The notes below the pieces were generated by a model that saw only the letters and a list, made by a program, of their open reading frames with translations, was not told the DNA's origin and ran no database searches. From Paraclostridium tenue (GTDB lineage Bacteria > Bacillota > Clostridia > Peptostreptococcales > Peptostreptococcaceae), in NCBI RefSeq assembly GCF_015668515.1, contig NZ_JADPFO010000012.1, positions 1 through 37,678 of the forward strand: a stretch of DNA of 37,678 nt. Reading direction: 5' to 3'. The translations under genes and the position numbers were made by a program. Below, piece by piece: positions 25,291-34,092 of the stretch. The number at the start of each line of letters is the position of its first letter. Position 1 is the stretch's first letter.

Positions 25291-25363
25291 TTGTTAAAAT
25301 AAATAAAAAATGATAAAGTTTATATATAGTCGAATATAAAGTGGGAAAGTAGGGGTTAAGTTC

Positions 25364-26203
25364 GTGAGAATTATTAAATCATCAAAAATCACTGAAATAG
25401 TAAAAGATCTTTGTATAAAAGCGAATATATACTTGGGTGAAGATGTAAAAAAGTCTATAAAAGAATATGAGTCAAAAGAAAATAATGATTTGGGGAAAAA
25501 TATTTTGAACATATTAATTAAAAATTGTGAAGTTGCAGAAGAAAAACAGATGCCTATATGTCAAGATACAGGTATGGCAGTGTTTTTTGTACAAATAGGT
25601 CAAGATGTACATATTGAAGGTCAAAATTTAACTGAAGCTATAAATGAGGGTGTAAGACAAGGGTATAATGAAGGGTATTTAAGAAAATCTGTAGTAACTC
25701 CTATAAGTAGACAAAATACAAAAGATAATACTCCAGCTATAATACACTATGACATAGTTAAAGGAGATAATATAATTATAGAGTTTGCGCCAAAAGGTTT
25801 TGGAAGCGAAAATATGAGTAGCTTAAAAATGTTAAAGCCTTCAGATGGTGTAAATGGTATAAAAAACTTTATAATTGAAACGGTAAAGCAAGCAGGACCA
25901 AATCCATGTCCTCCTATAGTAGTTGGAGTTGGAATTGGTGGTACAGTTGAAAAATGTGCTCAGATAGCTAAAAAATCTTTACTAAGAGATATAGGATTAC
26001 ACAATGAAGATGAAGATATTAGAAACTTAGAAGTAGAAATTTTAGAGGAAGTAAATAAATTGGGGATAGGACCTCAAGGATTGGGAGGAAACACAACAGC
26101 ACTTGCAGTAAACATAGAAACATTTCCTACACATATAGCAGGGCTACCTGTAGTTGTTAATATAAATTGTCATGCATCAAGACATAAAAAAGTCATAATT
26201 TAA
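25364..26203 (+). CDS. fumA: fumarate hydratase class I, alpha subunit
   Basis: With the beta subunit, reversible hydration of fumarate to malate via an oxygen-sensitive 4Fe-4S cluster. The 279-residue protein corresponds to the N-terminal part of one-chain FumA. Likely cluster ligands are Cys66 (MPICQDTGM), Cys182 (GPNPCPP) and Cys269 (NINCHASRH). The segment [22 protein letters not shown] (238-259) is diagnostic. It begins at GTG 25364 with AGGGGT seven bases upstream and no better ATG. The beta subunit follows after 11 bases, then malic enzyme, so the operon makes a fumarate-malate-pyruvate module. A two-subunit tartrate dehydratase is an alternative that sequence alone does not wholly exclude. 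Confidence 0.9.
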   Translation: MRIIKSSKITEIVKDLCIKANIYLGEDVKKSIKEYESKENNDLGKNILNILIKNCEVAEEKQMPICQDTGMAVFFVQIGQDVHIEGQNLTEAINEGVRQGYNEGYLRKSVVTPISRQNTKDNTPAIIHYDIVKGDNIIIEFAPKGFGSENMSSLKMLKPSDGVNGIKNFIIETVKQAGPNPCPPIVVGVGIGGTVEKCAQIAKKSLLRDIGLHNEDEDIRNLEVEILEEVNKLGIGPQGLGGNTTALAVNIETFPTHIAGLPVVVNINCHASRHKKVII

Positions 26204-26214
26204 GGGGAAAAACA

Positions 26215-26745
26215 ATGAAAAGGATAACGATTCCAATGGAGGATGAAACTATAAAATCACTTAAATGTGGAGATATGATTAGTTTAAGTGGTGTAATTTA
26301 TACAGCTAGAGATGCTGCTCATCAAAGATTAATAAATTGTATAAATGAAGAAAAAAAGTTGCCATTTGATTTAAGAGGACAAGCTATATATTATGTTGGC
26401 CCAACTCCTAATAAAGAAGGACAAGTTATTGGATCAGCAGGACCTACAACAAGTTATAGAATGGATGATTTAACAAACCCTTTACTAGATAGGGGATTAA
26501 AATTAATGATAGGTAAAGGTAAAAGGAATCAATCTGTTATAGAATCAATGAAGAAAAATAAATGTGTATACTTAGCAGCTATAGGTGGTGCAGGAGCTTA
26601 TATATCAAACTCTATAAAAAAATCAGAAATAATAGCATATGAAGATTTAGGGGCTGAGGCTATTAGAAAGCTAGAAGTAAAAGATTTATTATTAATAGTT
26701 GCTATAGATTGTAATGGTAACAATATTTATGAATTAAATAAATAA
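26215..26745 (+). CDS. fumB: fumarate hydratase class I, beta subunit
   Basis: Partner of the alpha subunit at 25364; together they equal one class I fumarase chain. The 176 residues contain TARDAAHQRL (30-39) and the substrate-loop SAGPTTSYRMDD (74-85), both conserved in the C-terminal domain of FumA-type enzymes, then LMIGKGKRNQ (97-106). AAGGGGAAAA precedes the ATG. Malic enzyme follows within 32 bases. The symbol follows two-subunit clostridial naming and should not be confused with E. coli FumB. Confidence 0.9.
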   Translation: MKRITIPMEDETIKSLKCGDMISLSGVIYTARDAAHQRLINCINEEKKLPFDLRGQAIYYVGPTPNKEGQVIGSAGPTTSYRMDDLTNPLLDRGLKLMIGKGKRNQSVIESMKKNKCVYLAAIGGAGAYISNSIKKSEIIAYEDLGAEAIRKLEVKDLLLIVAIDCNGNNIYELNK

Positions 26746-26777
26746 CTTAAAATCAATATATGAAAGAGGGCATTATA

Positions 26778-27956
26778 ATGAGTAAAAATTATTCAGAATT
26801 AGCACTAGAAGTACATGAGAAGAACAAAGGAAAGATTACTGTTTGTAGTAAATTAAAAGTGGAAAATAAAGATGATTTATCAATAGCATACACTCCAGGG
26901 GTTGCAGCACCTTGTGTTGAAATATCTAAAAATGAAAGTTTAGCATATAAATATACTTCTAAGGGTAATATGGTAGCTGTAGTAAGTGATGGAACAGCAG
27001 TACTTGGATTGGGGGATATAGGTGCTAGTGCATCTATACCTGTAATGGAAGGTAAAGCTATATTATTTAAAGAGTTTGCTGGAGTTGATGCATTTCCTAT
27101 ATGTTTAAATACTAAGAATGTTGATGAAATAGTACATACTGTAAAATTAATGGAACCAGTATTTGGAGGTGTAAACTTAGAAGATATAAGTGCTCCAAGA
27201 TGTTTTGAAATAGAAGAAAAGTTAAAAAAAGAATTAAATATTCCTGTATTTCATGATGACCAACATGGTACAGCTATAGTGTTAGCAGCAGCTATAATAA
27301 ATTCATTAAAACTAATAAATAAAAAAATAGAAGAACTTGAAATAGTAATAAATGGACCAGGAGCAGCTGGATTGGCTATAACTAAAATGTTACTTAGTAT
27401 GGGAGTTAAAAATATTGTTTTATGTGGATTAGATGGAGCGCTAGAAGAAAATATGAAAGATTTAAACTGGGCTCAAAGAGATATGATGAAAGTAACTAAT
27501 ATACATAATGAAAAAGGATTATTATCAGATGTTATAAAAAATAAAGATGTATTTATAGGGGTTTCTGGACCTAATTGCGTTACAAAAGAAATGGTTAAGT
27601 CAATGAATGAAAAATCTATAATATTAGCTATGGCTAATCCTACTCCAGAGATAATGCCAGATTTAGCTAAAGAAGCAGGAGCTTATATAGTAGGTACAGG
27701 TAGAAGTGATTTTCCAAATCAAGTAAATAATGTATTAGCTTTTCCTGGAATATTTAGAGGAGCATTAGATGTTAGAGCTAGTGAAATAAATGAAGAAATG
27801 AAAATAGCAGCAGCTAAAGCCATAGCCGATTCTATAAAAGAAGAAGATTTAAACACAGAAAATATTTTACCTAAATCATTTAACAAAGATGTAGCCAAAA
27901 ATGTAGCTGAAGCTGTAAAAGAAGCTGCAATAAAAACTGGTGTAGCTAGAATGTAA
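26778..27956 (+). CDS. NAD(P)-dependent malic enzyme
   Basis: Oxidative decarboxylation of malate to pyruvate, or the reverse. The 392-residue length fits the short bacterial type without a phosphotransacetylase domain. Tyr38 (AYTPGVAAPC) and Lys93 (EGKAILFK) are the expected catalytic pair. NLEDISAPRCFEIE and HDDQHGT (159-164) are the metal and substrate motifs. GPGAAG (193-198) is the dinucleotide loop. The start is ATG 26778, with AGAGGG before it; the ATG at 26760 sits upstream of that site and is rejected. It is the last gene of fumA-fumB-mae, consistent with anaerobic C4 acid metabolism. NAD versus NADP preference is not determined. Confidence 0.94.
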   Translation: MSKNYSELALEVHEKNKGKITVCSKLKVENKDDLSIAYTPGVAAPCVEISKNESLAYKYTSKGNMVAVVSDGTAVLGLGDIGASASIPVMEGKAILFKEFAGVDAFPICLNTKNVDEIVHTVKLMEPVFGGVNLEDISAPRCFEIEEKLKKELNIPVFHDDQHGTAIVLAAAIINSLKLINKKIEELEIVINGPGAAGLAITKMLLSMGVKNIVLCGLDGALEENMKDLNWAQRDMMKVTNIHNEKGLLSDVIKNKDVFIGVSGPNCVTKEMVKSMNEKSIILAMANPTPEIMPDLAKEAGAYIVGTGRSDFPNQVNNVLAFPGIFRGALDVRASEINEEMKIAAAKAIADSIKEEDLNTENILPKSFNKDVAKNVAEAVKEAAIKTGVARM

Positions 27957-28081
27957 AAAAATCTATTATATAGTCATTAATACAACACTAATGGCTAAGT
28001 AGAACTATTTTTATATTATAATCAAATGTGGTATACTTTAAACATCTTAAAAAATAATTTTAAATAATTATGGAGAAAGTT

Positions 28082-28441
28082 ATGAATAGAAGACATTTGA
28101 TTTTATTGTTAATTTTTATTATTTTAGGATTGATAATATTTTCTATAAGTAAAAATAAAGAAAATGAAATTAAAACTAATGAAGATACAAAATATAGTAA
28201 AAATATAGAGCCTATATCAAAAGAAACAGCACTTAAAGTTTTAAAATCACAGTATGGAAATCGAGTAGTCAATACTAAAGAAGATATAAAGCAAGTTGGA
28301 GATGAATATGTAGTAGATGTGCGTGTAAGATTAGATGAGCATGAAGACGAATCCTTAGAAAAAGATCATCATTCTCATGAGCAAAGTATGGGTAAGTATC
28401 AAATAAATATTTTTACAGGAGAATTAACAAAATCTAATTAA
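28082..28441 (+). CDS. small membrane-anchored protein of unknown function
   Basis: I do not recognise this 119-residue protein with certainty. It has a short basic N-terminus (MNRRH), one hydrophobic helix (about 5-23, very Leu/Ile-rich) and an outside-facing domain of about 95 residues. The latter contains ISKETALKVLKSQYGN followed by a YVVDVRVRL strand and a final strand YQINIFTGEL. This resembles PepSY-like small domains in layout, but that is a weak suggestion. A His/Asp/Glu-rich loop (EHEDESLEKDHHSHEQ) might bind metal (inference). ATG 28082 is chosen because GGAG lies six bases before it, inside an alternative ORF start at 28070. Confidence 0.7.
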   Translation: MNRRHLILLLIFIILGLIIFSISKNKENEIKTNEDTKYSKNIEPISKETALKVLKSQYGNRVVNTKEDIKQVGDEYVVDVRVRLDEHEDESLEKDHHSHEQSMGKYQINIFTGELTKSN

Positions 28442-28467
28442 AAATAATTTATTTAAATTAAAATATA

Positions 28468-28497
28468 AAAAGAGTATGGATATCCATACTCTTTTTA
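28468..28497. terminator. bidirectional terminator between small membrane protein and cvfB
   Basis: A 14-bp perfect palindromic stem AAAAAGAGTATGGA (28468-28481) / TCCATACTCTTTTT (28484-28497) ends just before the cvfB stop codon, between convergent genes. Confidence 0.9.
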
Positions 28498-28499
28498 TA

Positions 28500-29342
28500 T
28501 TAAACTAAACGAGTTCCTTCTTCATCTTGAGTAATTAGCCCTTTTTTCATAAGTATACCTAATGTACGCTTGAAATTTTTCTTACTACAGTTAAATACAG
28601 ATGCTATATCAGATGGATCAGATTTATCATTGTAAGGCATGAAACCTCTAGATGTATTATTTAAATGATTTATGATTTTCTCTTCTAATTCACTTAATTC
28701 TTGAGCTCTTTCTTGTCTTGGAGTAAGACCTAATTTTCCATCTTCGTAAACTTTGATTACTTTTAAGTTTAATTTATCTCCTATGTTAAGTTTTGTAAAG
28801 TATTCATTGTGAAGTATAACTCCATCAAACTTATTATCTACACAAACCATAGCACTGTCATTAGTTTGGAAACCATAAACAACACCTGTAACTGAATCGC
28901 CAACTTTATAGTCAGAATCAGTAGTTAAACGATCTTCTATTTTAGTAGTAGCAGCAATTCTATCAGACTTATCTAAGTATAAATAGAATAAATATTTACC
29001 ACCTTTTTTGATTTCATAGTGTTTAGCACTAAAAGGTACTAATATATCTTTTTCTAAACCAATATTTATAAAGTAACCTATTTTAGTTGCATCTACAACT
29101 TCAAAATAACCTATTTCATTTACTTTACCTAAAGGAGGATTTAAAGTAGCAGCTAATTTATCTTTTGAATCTCTATATACAAACGCATTAACCTCATCTC
29201 CAGGTATTAAAACTTCATAATTAGTAAATTTTCTATGCATGAAAATATCATCTTTAGTATTTCCTGTTTTAGCATCTAAAAAAAATCCGAACTCAGCTTT
29301 TCTAGCTATAGTTAATTTATTGAAATCACCTATTTTTATCAA
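28500..29342 (-). CDS. cvfB: S1-domain RNA-binding protein CvfB (YitL)
   Basis: Conserved virulence factor B family. In Staphylococcus aureus CvfB binds RNA and influences virulence gene expression (family knowledge). The 280 residues consist of three OB-type S1-like domains (about 1-65, 70-135 and 145-205), followed by a winged-helix C-terminus (about 215-278, SDIASVFNCSKKNFKRTLGILMKKGLI). It starts at TTG 29342 with GAGGTG at normal distance; no in-frame ATG is close. It is divergent from the nag operon, with 202 bases between the start codons. Confidence 0.92.
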   Translation of the reverse strand: MIKIGDFNKLTIARKAEFGFFLDAKTGNTKDDIFMHRKFTNYEVLIPGDEVNAFVYRDSKDKLAATLNPPLGKVNEIGYFEVVDATKIGYFINIGLEKDILVPFSAKHYEIKKGGKYLFYLYLDKSDRIAATTKIEDRLTTDSDYKVGDSVTGVVYGFQTNDSAMVCVDNKFDGVILHNEYFTKLNIGDKLNLKVIKVYEDGKLGLTPRQERAQELSELEEKIINHLNNTSRGFMPYNDKSDPSDIASVFNCSKKNFKRTLGILMKKGLITQDEEGTRLV

Positions 29343-29463
29343 TATAATTCACCTCTTTATTTAATATTACAAAATATATATTCTATTATAATACCATATT
29401 TATGGGTATCTTATAAATAAATTGTAATATATATGAATTTTTATAACAAAAGAATACAAGATG

Positions 29464-29492
29464 TTGAAGTGATAAGTAAATAATAGTATAAT
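29464..29492 (+). promoter_or_regulatory. promoter of the nagR-nagA-nagB operon
   Basis: TTGAAG (29464-29469), 17-base spacer, TATAAT (29487-29492). Its last base abuts the first NagR-type palindrome, so binding there would block RNA polymerase. Confidence 0.75.
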
Positions 29493-29522
29493 TGGTATAT
29501 ACCAAAAATTGGTATATACCAT
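29492..29522. promoter_or_regulatory. two tandem NagR/DasR-type operators
   Basis: TTGGTATATACCAA (29492-29505) is a perfect 14-bp palindrome. The copy at 29509-29522 (TTGGTATATACCAT) is perfect over its inner 12 bases. Centres are 17 bp apart. The core resembles the NagR/DasR dre consensus (TGGTCTAGACCA / TGGTATAGACCA). Placed from the -10 to just before the regulator's ribosome binding site, they indicate autorepression. Confidence 0.85.
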
Positions 29523-29544
29523 AAATAAAAGAGTGGTGAACTAT

Positions 29545-30279
29545 ATGAAATTAGTAGATAAAAATAGTCAAACTCCACTTCATATACAGCTTATGAATAT
29601 AATAAGGGATATGATTGATTCAGGAGAACTTAAGTCTGGAGATTCTATAATGCCAGAACGTGAGTTATGTACTATTCAAAATGTAAGTAGAATGACAGTA
29701 AATAAGGCTATAGTAAATTTAGTTAATGAAGGTTTCTTGTATAGAGTACAAGGTAAGGGAACTTTCGTATCTGTTATAAAACAGAGGAATAGGTTTTCTA
29801 GCATGCAAGGATTTACTGAAGTAATGAAAGAAAAAGGGATTCATATAAAAACAGATATACTATTCTTTGAAGAAGCTAAGCAAGATGAGTACATAAGAAA
29901 AGAATTAAAAATAGAAAATGAAAATGAAATGATATATAAAGTTGGGAGATTAAGGTATATAGAAGATGACCCATTTGGTTTGGAGATAAGTTATATACCA
30001 AAGAGTATGTGTAAAAATTTGAAAAAAGATTTAGAAGCTAATAACTCACTATATTCAATACTTAGTGAAAATTATAATTATAAGATGAAAAGAGCTGAAC
30101 AAATAATAGAGCCAATAATGCTTACAAAGCAAGAGGCAAACCTTTTAAAGCAAATTAAAGGAACTTTAGCTCTTAAATTAAAAAGAACTTCTTATATAGA
30201 GGAGGATATACCTATTGAATATACTATATCTATATTTAGAAGTGATAAGTATCAATATGAAATATCATTAAATGCATAG
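29545..30279 (+). CDS. nagR: GntR/HutC-family regulator of amino-sugar catabolism (NagR)
   Basis: Predicted repressor of the nag operon, released by an amino-sugar phosphate. The 244 residues have an N-terminal winged helix-turn-helix of the GntR type (about 5-70, with MPERELCTIQNVSRMTVNKAIVNLV) and a C-terminal UTRA ligand domain (about 90-240, HutC subfamily). The start is ATG 29545 with GAGTGGTGA upstream; the frame is open farther back (TTG 29509) but that start would lie in the operator. It leads nagA (12 bases) and nagB. Operators in front and position in the operon identify it as NagR/YvoA-like, while the exact effector is inferred. Confidence 0.9.
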   Translation: MKLVDKNSQTPLHIQLMNIIRDMIDSGELKSGDSIMPERELCTIQNVSRMTVNKAIVNLVNEGFLYRVQGKGTFVSVIKQRNRFSSMQGFTEVMKEKGIHIKTDILFFEEAKQDEYIRKELKIENENEMIYKVGRLRYIEDDPFGLEISYIPKSMCKNLKKDLEANNSLYSILSENYNYKMKRAEQIIEPIMLTKQEANLLKQIKGTLALKLKRTSYIEEDIPIEYTISIFRSDKYQYEISLNA

Positions 30280-30290
30280 GGGGTATAAAA

Positions 30291-31418
30291 ATGAAAGCCA
30301 TAATTAATGGAAAAATACTTTTAAGAAATGAGATATTAGAAAATAAAGTATTAATATTTGATGAAAAAATATTAGATATAGCTGATGAGGTACCAAAAAA
30401 TTGTGAAATTATAGATGCAAATCAAAAGCTAGTATCGCCAGGCTTAATAGATATACACATACATGGGAATATGGGAAAAGATACTATGGAAGGCACAGAT
30501 GAAGCCATAGATACTATATCTAAGTCAGTTGCTAGACATGGAGTTACTTCATATTTACCTACGACTATGACAATGGATGAAGAATCTATAGTTAAAGCAC
30601 TTGATTCAATAAAAAGGGGAATGAATAGAAAAATAAACGGTGCAAAGATATTAGGGGCTCATTTAGAGGGACCTTTTATAAATAAAATTTACAAAGGTGC
30701 TCAAAATGAAAGTTATATAGTAAATCCTAGTTATGAATTTGTAAAAAAATATGAAGATGTAATAAAAGTTATAACATATGCTCCAGAAGAAGATAAAGAT
30801 TTTAAATTTACTAAAGATATAAAGAAAAATACAAATATTGTTTTATCTATAGGACATAGTGCTGCAACATTTATAGAAGCAAGAGATGCTATAAGACTAG
30901 GTGCTACAAACATAACACATACATTTAACGGAATGACTGGTTTAAATCATAGAGATCCAGGTGTTGTAGGAGCTGCGCTTACTACAGATGCTTATTGTGA
31001 ATTTATATGTGACACTATACACATAACAAAAGATTTATTCCAATTTATATTAGATAGTAAAAGTAAAGATAAAGTTATATTAATAACTGATTCTATGGAA
31101 GCCGGTGGATTAGAAGATGGAACTTACAGTCTAGGAGGTCAAGCGGTTATAGTAAAAGATGGAGCTGCAAGATTAGAAAGTGGATCATTAGCAGGAAGTG
31201 TTTCTAGTTTAAATAATATGGTTAGAAATTTCTATGAAAATACTAACTTAAAAATAAATGAAGCTATACATTTAGCTTCACTAAACCCAGCAAAATCTTT
31301 AGGGATAGATGATAGGAAGGGAAGTTTAGATATAGGTAAAGATGCAGATATATCTATATTTGATGAAAATTTAAACTGTCATATGACTATTTCAAGTGGG
31401 GAAATAATATTTAAGTAA
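30291..31418 (+). CDS. nagA: N-acetylglucosamine-6-phosphate deacetylase
   Basis: Converts GlcNAc-6-phosphate to glucosamine-6-phosphate and acetate. The 375 residues form an amidohydrolase barrel. Metal and substrate motifs are HIHG (56-59), GAHLEGPFIN (122-131, metal ligand Glu126), IGHSAAT and THTFNGM with histidines, and the catalytic Asp in ITDSMEAGG. HIHG contains the His pair seen in NagA proteins. AGGGGG precedes the ATG. nagB follows after 27 bases. No GlcNAc PTS gene is adjacent, so uptake is encoded elsewhere or the source is cell-wall recycling. Confidence 0.96.
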   Translation: MKAIINGKILLRNEILENKVLIFDEKILDIADEVPKNCEIIDANQKLVSPGLIDIHIHGNMGKDTMEGTDEAIDTISKSVARHGVTSYLPTTMTMDEESIVKALDSIKRGMNRKINGAKILGAHLEGPFINKIYKGAQNESYIVNPSYEFVKKYEDVIKVITYAPEEDKDFKFTKDIKKNTNIVLSIGHSAATFIEARDAIRLGATNITHTFNGMTGLNHRDPGVVGAALTTDAYCEFICDTIHITKDLFQFILDSKSKDKVILITDSMEAGGLEDGTYSLGGQAVIVKDGAARLESGSLAGSVSSLNNMVRNFYENTNLKINEAIHLASLNPAKSLGIDDRKGSLDIGKDADISIFDENLNCHMTISSGEIIFK

Positions 31419-31445
31419 AATATGCATAAAAAGTGGAGGGTGAAT

Positions 31446-32195
31446 ATGAGAATATTAGTTTGTAAAAATTATGATGAAATGAGTAAAAAGGCTGCTCAAA
31501 TAATTTCAAGTCAAGTTATATTAAAATCAGATTCTATATTAGGGTTGGCTACAGGTAGTACTCCTATAGGAATGTATAAAAACTTAGTTGATATGTACAA
31601 TAAAGGGGAAATAGATTTTAGTGAAGTAAAAACGTTTAACTTAGATGAATACTATCAATTACCAAAAGATAACATTCAGAGTTATTATTATTTTATGCAT
31701 AAAAATCTATTTAATCATATAAACATTAAAAAAGAAAATATAAATATACCAAATGGTATGAATGGAGATGTGGAAATTGAATGTGCTAGTTATGATGAAG
31801 CCATAAAAAACATTGGTGGAGTAGATATACAGGTATTAGGAATAGGAAATAATGCACATATAGGATTTAATGAACCAAATGATGCATTTATAAAAAATAC
31901 ACATTTAGTTGATTTAAAAGAATCTACAATAGAAGCTAATTCAAGATTTTTTGATTCTATTGATGATGTTCCTAAAAAAGCTGTCACAATGGGAATAGGG
32001 TCAATATTTGCATCTAAAAAAATAATGTTATTAGCATCAGGAGAATGTAAAGCAGAAGCTGTTTATAATACTGTATATGGAGATGTTACTCCTCAAGTTC
32101 CATCATCTATATTAAAATTCCATAATGATGTAATTTTAATAATAGATGAAGCTGCTGCTACAAAATTAAATAAAGAAGATTATAAGTTAATATAA
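31446..32195 (+). CDS. nagB: glucosamine-6-phosphate deaminase
   Basis: Isomerises and deaminates glucosamine-6-phosphate to fructose-6-phosphate and ammonia. The 249 residues show GLATGSTP (33-40, phosphate loop), Asp67 in FNLDEYY (proton acceptor) and NAHIGFNEP (136-144) with His138 and Glu143. Asn136 replaces the Asp141 of E. coli NagB, as in other Firmicute enzymes. The start is ATG 31446 with GGAGGG before it; an in-frame ATG at 31422 lies upstream of that site. It closes the nagR-nagA-nagB operon at a terminator. Confidence 0.96.
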   Translation: MRILVCKNYDEMSKKAAQIISSQVILKSDSILGLATGSTPIGMYKNLVDMYNKGEIDFSEVKTFNLDEYYQLPKDNIQSYYYFMHKNLFNHINIKKENINIPNGMNGDVEIECASYDEAIKNIGGVDIQVLGIGNNAHIGFNEPNDAFIKNTHLVDLKESTIEANSRFFDSIDDVPKKAVTMGIGSIFASKKIMLLASGECKAEAVYNTVYGDVTPQVPSSILKFHNDVILIIDEAAATKLNKEDYKLI

Positions 32196-32203
32196 TTTTA
32201 AAT

Positions 32204-32237
32204 AATAAAAACCTGCTATGTAGTAGGTTTTTATTAT
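32204..32237 (+). terminator. terminator of the nag operon
   Basis: A 15-bp stem (32204-32218 with 32221-32235) with one G-T wobble (AAAAACCTGCTA/TAGTAGGTTTTT) and a T-rich end. The loop as drawn is only two bases, so the top of the stem must open. Confidence 0.85.
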
Positions 32238-32392
32238 TTTGTAAATTAAAAAACTAAATAAAATTTAAAAATTAGAGATACTAAACTTTATAAATATTAA
32301 TATAAACATCAAAAAAATAAAAAATCTATGAAAGGTTTGAAATCTTAGGCTTTTAAAGTTATAAAAAGAAGTGAAAAAATTCAAAAAAAGTA

Positions 32393-32421
32393 TTGAAATA
32401 TATATATGGATTTTATATAAT
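32393..32421 (+). promoter_or_regulatory. promoter of the polyamine (pot) operon
   Basis: TTGAAA (32393-32398), 17-base spacer, TATAAT (32416-32421), about 68 bases before the regulator's start codon. Confidence 0.65.
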
Positions 32422-32429
32422 ATGATTTG

Positions 32430-32450
32430 TTGTTTAGAAATTTTAAACAA
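32430..32450. promoter_or_regulatory. possible operator of the pot operon
   Basis: TTGTTTA (32430-32436), 7 bases, TAAACAA (32444-32450): perfect 7-bp arms, directly downstream of the expected transcription start. A site for the XRE-cupin regulator encoded next is a reasonable inference. Confidence 0.5.
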
Positions 32451-32488
32451 AAGGTTTAGTAAAAATGAGTGAAATTAGGAGGTGGACC

Positions 32489-33028
32489 ATGGATATAGGT
32501 GAAAAAATAAAGAGATTAAGAATTGAAAAACAGCTAACTCAAGAAGAATTAGCAAACAGATGTGAACTTTCTAAAGGATTTATATCTCAATTAGAAAACA
32601 ATTTAACATCACCATCCATTGCTACACTTATAGATATATTAGAAATTTTGGGGACTAACCTTAAAGAGTTTTTTAATGAAATGGACAATGAAAAAATTTG
32701 TTTCACTAAAGAAGATATGTTTGAAACAGAAGATGAAGATTTGAAATATACTTTCAAGTGGTTGGTTCCAAACTCTCAAAAAAATGAGATGGAACCAATA
32801 ATAATAACTTTATCGCCAGGAGGACAATATAAAGAAGAAAAGCCTCATGAAGGTGAAGAGTTTGGATACGTACTAGCAGGTTCTATATATTTACATATAG
32901 GAGATAAAAAGAATAAGGTTAGAAAAGGTGAGAGTTTTTATTTTAAACCTAGAGCTAATCACTATATATCAAATGCTGGAAAAACGGAAGCTAGAGTTAT
33001 TTGGGTGAGTACACCACCATCATTTTAA
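32489..33028 (+). CDS. XRE-family regulator with cupin domain (PuuR-like)
   Basis: DNA-binding regulator of the polyamine operon it leads. The 179 residues have an XRE helix-turn-helix at about 7-60 (LTQEELANRCELSKGFISQLE) and a cupin sensor domain at about 105-172 (EEFGYVLAGSIYLHIGD, then PRANHYISNAG). This architecture is shared with PuuR and related polyamine- or amino-acid-responsive regulators, so a polyamine ligand is likely but inferred. ATG 32489 has AGGAGGTGG directly upstream; the ATG at 32465 is upstream of that site. potA starts 18 bases after its stop. Confidence 0.9.
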   Translation: MDIGEKIKRLRIEKQLTQEELANRCELSKGFISQLENNLTSPSIATLIDILEILGTNLKEFFNEMDNEKICFTKEDMFETEDEDLKYTFKWLVPNSQKNEMEPIIITLSPGGQYKEEKPHEGEEFGYVLAGSIYLHIGDKKNKVRKGESFYFKPRANHYISNAGKTEARVIWVSTPPSF

Positions 33029-33046
33029 TTGAAAGAGGTGATATAT

Positions 33047-34090
33047 TTGTTAGAAAATATAATAGAGCTAAGAAACTTATCTAAAAGATATGGAGATAAT
33101 CAAGTTTTAGATAATTTAAGTTTGGATATAAAAAAGAATGAATTTTTAACATTATTAGGACCAAGTGGGTGTGGAAAAACTACAACACTTAAAATAATAG
33201 CAGGATTTGAATATGCCGATGAAGGTAAGGTGTTATTTGAAGAACATGATATTACAGATATACCGCCTTATGAAAGACAAATAAACACAGTATTCCAAAA
33301 GTATGCATTATTCCCTCATATGAATATATATGAAAATATTGCTTTTGGTCTTAAAATAAAAAAAATGCCTAAAGATGAAATAGATAAAAAGGTAAAAGAA
33401 ATGCTAAAACTAGTTGCACTTGAGGGATTTGAAAACAGACAAGTAGAATCTTTAAGTGGAGGACAACAACAAAGAGTAGCAATAGCAAGAGCTTTAGTAA
33501 ATGAACCAAAAGTTTTATTATTAGATGAACCATTAGGGGCTCTAGATTTAAAACTAAGAAAAGAAATGCAAATTGAACTTAAAAAAATACAAAAGAAACT
33601 AGGAATAACATTTATATTTGTAACTCATGACCAAGAAGAAGCTCTTACTATGTCTGACAAGATAATAGTAATGAACAAAGGTAAGATACAACAAATGGGT
33701 ACGCCACAAGATATTTACAATGAACCTGAAAATGCATTTGTAGCAAGATTTATAGGTGAAAGTAATATATTTGATGGAGTTATGATAGATGATTATTTAG
33801 TTGAATTTTGTTCAAAGAAATTTAAATGTGTAGATAAAGATTTTGAAAAGAACGAAAATATTGAAGTTGTTATAAGACCGGAAGATATAAAAATGGTAGA
33901 ACCAGAAAAAGGAATGTTAAAAGGAAAAGTTACATCTGTATTATTTAAAGGTGTTCATTATGAAATTGAAGTCAATGAAAACGGAAGAAAATGGATATTA
34001 CACAATACGCAAAGTGCTCAAGTTGGAAGTGAGCTAGGATTAGATATATATCCTGAAGATATTCATATAATGAGAAAAGTGAGTGAATAG
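33047..34090 (+). CDS. potA: spermidine/putrescine ABC transporter ATPase PotA
   Basis: Energizes polyamine import. The 347 residues include Walker [10 protein letters not shown] (38-46), signature LSGGQQQR (about 138-145), Walker [12 protein letters not shown], the H-loop [10 protein letters not shown], and a C-terminal TOBE domain (about 270-345) typical of PotA/MalK-type ATPases. It begins at TTG 33047 after GAGGTGAT; an in-frame TTG at 33029 lies before that site. potB follows two bases after its stop. The operon regulator-potA-potB-potC-potD is the usual Gram-positive order. Confidence 0.95.
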   Translation: MLENIIELRNLSKRYGDNQVLDNLSLDIKKNEFLTLLGPSGCGKTTTLKIIAGFEYADEGKVLFEEHDITDIPPYERQINTVFQKYALFPHMNIYENIAFGLKIKKMPKDEIDKKVKEMLKLVALEGFENRQVESLSGGQQQRVAIARALVNEPKVLLLDEPLGALDLKLRKEMQIELKKIQKKLGITFIFVTHDQEEALTMSDKIIVMNKGKIQQMGTPQDIYNEPENAFVARFIGESNIFDGVMIDDYLVEFCSKKFKCVDKDFEKNENIEVVIRPEDIKMVEPEKGMLKGKVTSVLFKGVHYEIEVNENGRKWILHNTQSAQVGSELGLDIYPEDIHIMRKVSE

Positions 34091-34092
34091 AT

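Noticed and set aside
27971-27997. Terminator after the malic enzyme gene
   Set aside because: TAGTCATTA/TAATGGCTA can form a stem with one wobble, but there is no T-run close behind, so it is not listed as a terminator.
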